A stretch of DNA of 9,785 nt. Source: Planctomycetaceae bacterium UBA4732. Its GTDB lineage: Bacteria > Planctomycetota > Planctomycetia > Gemmatales > Gemmataceae. The position numbers were made by a program, and so were the translations under genes. Below the pieces are notes generated by a model, which made no database searches, was not told the DNA's origin, and was given only the letters and a program-made list of their open reading frames with translations. The stretch spans positions 24,409 through 34,193 of the forward strand of contig DHJA01000190.1 in assembly GCA_002404095.1 (NCBI GenBank), in the 5' to 3' direction. Position 1 is the first letter of the stretch. Each line of letters starts with the position of its first letter. Below are positions 6,659 through 9,785 of this stretch, piece after piece.

Positions 6659-7414
6659 ATGCTCCGACCTGGCAACTTGTCCTGTGACGCCGCGTGCCCC
6701 TGCGTCGTTTTCGCGCTGCGCCGGGAGGCGATGTTCTTTCGACGGATGCGGCCGCGCCGCCGGCTCTTTCCCGCCGCGCCCGTACCAGCGGCGTTCCACG
6801 GCGACGGCCCGCGCACCGTCCTTCTCCTAGAAACCGGCGTCGGCGCTCCAGCGATGGAAAGAGCGCTGACGTGGCTGCTATCCGGCCCACGGATCGACGG
6901 CGTCCCATATCGGCCAACGCTGATCGTTTCAGCCGGCTTTTCCGGCGCCCTCACCTCCGGCTTAAACGTCGGCGATCTGGTTGTCGCTGATGACGTTTGC
7001 GACGACGATGCCATATGCCGGTCCACAACTTGGCCCATCCCGGCCGTCCGGTTTCAGCGCGGCCGGCTTTTAACGAGCCGCAATATCGTTGGCAGTCCAG
7101 AAGAAAAACGCCGACTCGGAGAACGGAGCGGGGCGGTCGCCGTGGACATGGAGTCAGCCGTCGTCGCCGACCTATGCGCCACGGCTGGCGTACCGTTCGG
7201 ATGCTTACGTGCTATTTCAGATGATGCGAACACCTTTTTGTCGGAAAGCCTGCTCGCCGTGTTACAGGGCGGTAGAGTGCGGCCGGCGCGATTGCTGGCG
7301 GCCGTCCTGCAACGGCCGAGCCTGATCGCGGAACTCATGCGCCTAGGCTCCCACACGCGAAAAGCGGCTAGGCGGTTGGCGGTCGGATTGGAAGAACTCC
7401 TGGGGTCGGGTTGA
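6659..7414 (+). CDS. Nucleoside phosphorylase / MTA-SAH nucleosidase superfamily protein
   Basis: This 251-residue protein fits the PNP/UDP phosphorylase superfamily, which cleaves the N-glycosidic bond of nucleosides such as methylthioadenosine, S-adenosylhomocysteine or adenosylhopane. The N-terminal strand CVVFALRREA (15-24) carries the Glu expected near the active site. LLLETGVG (55-62) is the phosphate/ribose loop, and IVSAGFSGALTSGLNVGDLVVADDV (89-113) is the conserved core. VDMESAVVADLCATAGVPFGCLRAISDDA (162-190) contains the Met-Glu ribose-contact pair and the Asp of the ISD motif, a good match to the catalytic acid. The key positions therefore look intact. The overall pattern, including TSRNIVGSPEEKRRL (139-153), resembles hopanoid-associated HpnG-like proteins, but no hopanoid gene is adjacent, so the substrate is undecided. 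I chose the ATG at 6659, which has GGAAA upstream; an in-frame GTG at 6644 has no ribosome site. It is divergent from the WD40 remnant and convergent with the peptidase pair. Confidence 0.82.
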   Translation: MLRPGNLSCDAACPCVVFALRREAMFFRRMRPRRRLFPAAPVPAAFHGDGPRTVLLLETGVGAPAMERALTWLLSGPRIDGVPYRPTLIVSAGFSGALTSGLNVGDLVVADDVCDDDAICRSTTWPIPAVRFQRGRLLTSRNIVGSPEEKRRLGERSGAVAVDMESAVVADLCATAGVPFGCLRAISDDANTFLSESLLAVLQGGRVRPARLLAAVLQRPSLIAELMRLGSHTRKAARRLAVGLEELLGSG

Positions 7415-7500
7415 ATCGCGGGGCGAGCCGCTGGCATTGCGGCCTTCCGTGATCGTCGAACGCGAGGCGCTGAAGAGGAAGTAAGCCGGCAAGGACGGCG

Positions 7501-8193
7501 TTATTTTTTCTCCGATTTGAGGAATTCAGCCCAAAGGTCGTCCAAACTCATGCCGGTCGCGTCCTTGAACAGCTTATCCTTATATTCGGACTTGCGGAGA
7601 GCCTGATTCAGCTTGGAGACGATTTCCTTGTCGTGCGTCTTCTCGATCCAGGCCAGGAAACGCGCCGCCGCCCGGTAGCCGAGCCGGTAGGTGGCGTCAG
7701 GGTTAATAACTGGCCCTAACTTTGTATTGGGTTCGTACTTGTAAAATCGCACATAGTCCGCGATTCCCTCCACTAACCAGCCCTCATTGCGCTTCGTCCG
7801 TGGGTAGGATTGGATAACGTGGGTCAACTCGTGGACCACCATGCCGAAGTCATCGGGCTGCTTTTTGACCCAATCTGCGGCGATGGTGATGACGTTCCCG
7901 GACGTGAAGGCGACCCCCTTCATCTCTTTCTTGAAGACAATCTTCACCTCGGAAGGCGGCGTGAACCCGTCGGTCTTGAGCATGTCGGCGATGATCGGAT
8001 GCCATTTCTCGACCAGAGTTTTCGCTTTGGCGCCCCAAGGTTCCAGGTCCGGCACTTCCGAGGTATCAACCTGAACCTGGACCGCGACAGCCTTGGGAAC
8101 AGGAGTCTTTTCGTCGGCGCGGGCAAACGGGGCCGCCAACAAAAACACCCCGGCGAGCAGAGGCAAGAAGCGCTGAACCTTCCGGTTCTTCAC
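7501..8193 (-). CDS. Secreted basic secretory protein (BSP)-type zinc peptidase
   Basis: From a GTG at 8193 the product is 230 residues with a clear signal peptide (MKNRKVQRFLPLLAGVFLLAAPFARA, cleavage near residue 26). The catalytic motif HELTHVIQ (121-128) is an HExxH zinc site, followed by NEGWLVEGIADYVRF (136-150), whose conserved Glu142 could be the third ligand. This pairing is typical of the basic secretory protein family first described in plants. The product is therefore a likely exported metallopeptidase; its substrate is unknown. The GTG is preferred over ATGs at 8208 and 8220 because a GGAG site sits 9 bases upstream, the signal peptide then starts cleanly, and the longer forms would overlap the preceding gene. 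The GGAG lies inside the last codons of the M32 gene and the gap is 4 bases, so translation is probably coupled. Confidence 0.85.
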   Translation of the reverse strand: MKNRKVQRFLPLLAGVFLLAAPFARADEKTPVPKAVAVQVQVDTSEVPDLEPWGAKAKTLVEKWHPIIADMLKTDGFTPPSEVKIVFKKEMKGVAFTSGNVITIAADWVKKQPDDFGMVVHELTHVIQSYPRTKRNEGWLVEGIADYVRFYKYEPNTKLGPVINPDATYRLGYRAAARFLAWIEKTHDKEIVSKLNQALRKSEYKDKLFKDATGMSLDDLWAEFLKSEKK

Positions 8194-8197
8194 GGCG

Positions 8198-9709
8198 TCA
8201 CACTCCATACAACGGCGCATACTTTCCGCGTAAATAATCTAGCAACGGCTTATGGCTCAACGGGCGCCCGGTCACCTTCTCGCACAGCACCCCCGCCCGC
8301 CAGCGCTGGCCTTCGCCGTGAATCTTCTCATTCAGCCAACTCTTTAGCCGGCCGAACTCGCCGCGGCGGAAGTCGGCGTCTACGTCGCCCAGGTCGCGGC
8401 GCGCCGCCTCCATGAACTGCGCGGCGTAGAGATTTCCTAGTGTGTAAGTCGGAAAATAGCCGATGCCGCCGAAACTCCAGTGGATGTCTTGTAGGCAGCC
8501 TTCGCGGTGAGTCGGCGGCGTTAGGCCGAACGACTGCCGGAACTTCTCGTTCCACGCCGCAGGCACGTCCGCCGGTTTCAGATCGCCGCTCACTAGCGCC
8601 TGCTCCAATTCAAAGCGCAGGATGATGTGCATGTTGTACGTGGCTTCGTCCGCCTCCACGCGGATGAAGGACGGCCGCACGTCGTTGATAGCGAAATAGA
8701 AGTCGTCCGGCTTCACGTCGCCCAACGCCTCTGGAAACATCTCACGCGCCTTGGGGAAGAAATGATCCCAAAACGGCCGGCCGCGCCCGACCTGGTTCTC
8801 CCATAAACGCGATTGCGATTCGTGGATGCCCAGCGACGCATGGCCGCCGCGCGGCGAGCCGTAGTGCTTCACCGGCAGCCCCTGCTCGTAGATGCCGTGG
8901 CCGGTTTCGTGAAGGATGCCGAAGAACGATTCGTTGAAAAACCGCGGGTTATAGCGCGTCGTGATGCGACAATCGCCGGGGCCGATGCCGCTGCAAAAAG
9001 GATGCGTCGTCGCGTCCAGCCGGCCGGCCTCGAAGTCGAAACCGATTGCGGACGCTGCCGCACGGCCGAACGCCTGTTGTCGGTCCACGGGGTATTCGCG
9101 CGCCAGGATTTCGCGCGGCGCCGTCCGGCCTGAACATGCGATCGCCTTCACCAAGGGAGCGAGGTCTTGTCGTAGGGCTGCGAAAACGCGCGTGATCTCC
9201 GCCGTATCCGCGCCCGGTTCGTACTCGTCCAGCAAGGCGTCGTAAGGGGCGCCTTTGTAACCAACGGCCTGCGCCTCCTCGCGCTTTAGCTCGACGATTT
9301 TCTCCAGCGATGGCCGGAACGCCTCGAAGTCGTTGTTTTGGCGTGCTTCCTGCCATACCGGCTGAGCGCGAGTGGTCACGCGCGCCAGTTCTTCCACAAG
9401 ACGCCGCGGCAATTTCACCGCTCGGTCGTAGGCGCGGCGGATTTCGCGGACGTTGACGGCCGCGTCAGACGCGGGGTCGCGCGTGGGGTCGGTCGTCTCC
9501 ACGGTGGCAAGTAGTTCGCCGATTACGGGCGCCGTCGTCATTTCGTGGGTGAGCCGGGCCAGAAGCGCCATCTGTTCGCCGCGGTGGGCGGAGCCGCCGC
9601 GCGGCATATAGGTGCGTTCGTCCCAGCCGAGAACGCTGGCGCACGAGCCGAGAATGCCGGCGTCTCTTACAAGGCGGAGGAGTTCCGCGTAAGCGTGGTG
9701 CGAATCCAT
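8198..9709 (-). CDS. M32 family (carboxypeptidase Taq) metallocarboxypeptidase
   Basis: This 503-residue protein has the normal full length of the M32 family, zinc carboxypeptidases that remove C-terminal residues from peptides, usually in the cytoplasm. All six family motifs are visible: HPF (236-238), DCRIT (246-250), the zinc site HETGH (267-271), HESQ (296-299), IRVEAD (349-354) and GCLQDIHW (404-411). Glu268 is the expected catalytic base and Glu297 the third metal ligand. No signal peptide or membrane segment is present. The ATG at 9709 has a GGAG site about 10 bases upstream. The gene is the first of a two-gene unit with the exported HExxH peptidase, whose ribosome site lies in its last codons. 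The likely role is peptide turnover. Nothing in the sequence suggests loss of activity. Confidence 0.96.
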   Translation of the reverse strand: MDSHHAYAELLRLVRDAGILGSCASVLGWDERTYMPRGGSAHRGEQMALLARLTHEMTTAPVIGELLATVETTDPTRDPASDAAVNVREIRRAYDRAVKLPRRLVEELARVTTRAQPVWQEARQNNDFEAFRPSLEKIVELKREEAQAVGYKGAPYDALLDEYEPGADTAEITRVFAALRQDLAPLVKAIACSGRTAPREILAREYPVDRQQAFGRAAASAIGFDFEAGRLDATTHPFCSGIGPGDCRITTRYNPRFFNESFFGILHETGHGIYEQGLPVKHYGSPRGGHASLGIHESQSRLWENQVGRGRPFWDHFFPKAREMFPEALGDVKPDDFYFAINDVRPSFIRVEADEATYNMHIILRFELEQALVSGDLKPADVPAAWNEKFRQSFGLTPPTHREGCLQDIHWSFGGIGYFPTYTLGNLYAAQFMEAARRDLGDVDADFRRGEFGRLKSWLNEKIHGEGQRWRAGVLCEKVTGRPLSHKPLLDYLRGKYAPLYGV

Positions 9710-9768
9710 TGCGCGATTACTCCAACAAACTAGTGCAACGTCACTCGTGGTTTGATGGGTCGGGTGGC

Positions 9769-9785
9769 ACGGGCTTCCAGCCCGT
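9769..9785. repeat. Hairpin of a probable dispersed planctomycete repeat, cut by the window edge
   Basis: ACGGGCT (9769-9775) and AGCCCGT (9779-9785) form a perfect 7-bp stem around TCC, reaching the last base of the window, so the element may continue. It follows GGGTGGC. I recall GGCACGGGCTTCCAGCCCGTG-like sequences as frequent intergenic repeats in planctomycete genomes, but could not check. It lies upstream of the M32 gene, outside any coding frame I would call. Confidence 0.55.

Noticed and set aside
6496..7038. Minus-strand 180-residue frame overlapping the nucleoside phosphorylase start; considered as the missing 5' part of the truncated WD40 gene.
   Set aside because: It contains no WD40-like motifs, and the phosphorylase frame on the plus strand has conserved motifs throughout.
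7415..7500. Convergent gap between phosphorylase and HExxH peptidase genes searched for a terminator or small RNA.
   Set aside because: No convincing hairpin followed by a T-tract and no conserved motif recognised.

Overview
The window looks like ordinary chromosomal DNA from a GC-rich planctomycete, most likely of the Gemmata/Gemmataceae type. This is inferred from gene content and not from any marker gene. The indicators are a BBP7-type outer-membrane barrel, a large exported protein with an N-terminal 'LExLExRxxPA' motif typical of planctomycete surface proteins, and secreted WD40 proteins with a HEAT-like tail. No rRNA, tRNA, CRISPR array, transposase or phage gene was seen.

Layout. Positions 1-2090 (minus strand) hold a surface-protein pair: a BBP7 outer-membrane protein followed 51 bases later by the 5' part of a choice-of-anchor L protein that runs off the left edge. 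A 295-base divergent intergenic region follows, containing a compact 9-bp tandem/inverted repeat. Positions 2386-3114 (plus) encode a YiiX/YebB-type NlpC/P60 cysteine hydrolase. Positions 3131-6571 (minus) hold two tandem related genes: a complete secreted protein with about 14 WD40 repeats and a helical tail, and upstream of it a fragment-like paralogue that keeps only the last two WD repeats and the tail. Positions 6659-7414 (plus) encode a nucleoside phosphorylase of the MTA/SAH nucleosidase superfamily. Positions 7501-9709 (minus) hold a tightly coupled pair of zinc peptidases: a cytosolic M32 carboxypeptidase and a secreted basic-secretory-protein-type HExxH peptidase. The right edge cuts through a hairpin that resembles dispersed planctomycete repeats.

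How the genes fit together. Most products are predicted to be exported or envelope-located (BBP7, anchor-L, WD40 and HExxH proteins, probably the NlpC/P60 hydrolase). This suggests envelope and surface maintenance rather than one pathway. The only convincing multi-gene transcription units are M32 plus HExxH peptidase, BBP7 plus anchor-L, and the two WD40 genes.

I found no convincing new defence, mobile or biosynthetic system. The points most worth a second look are the truncated WD40 paralogue with a GC hairpin and reading-frame conflict at its breakpoint, the 9-bp repeat element, the shared uncharacterised tail module, and the edge hairpin.
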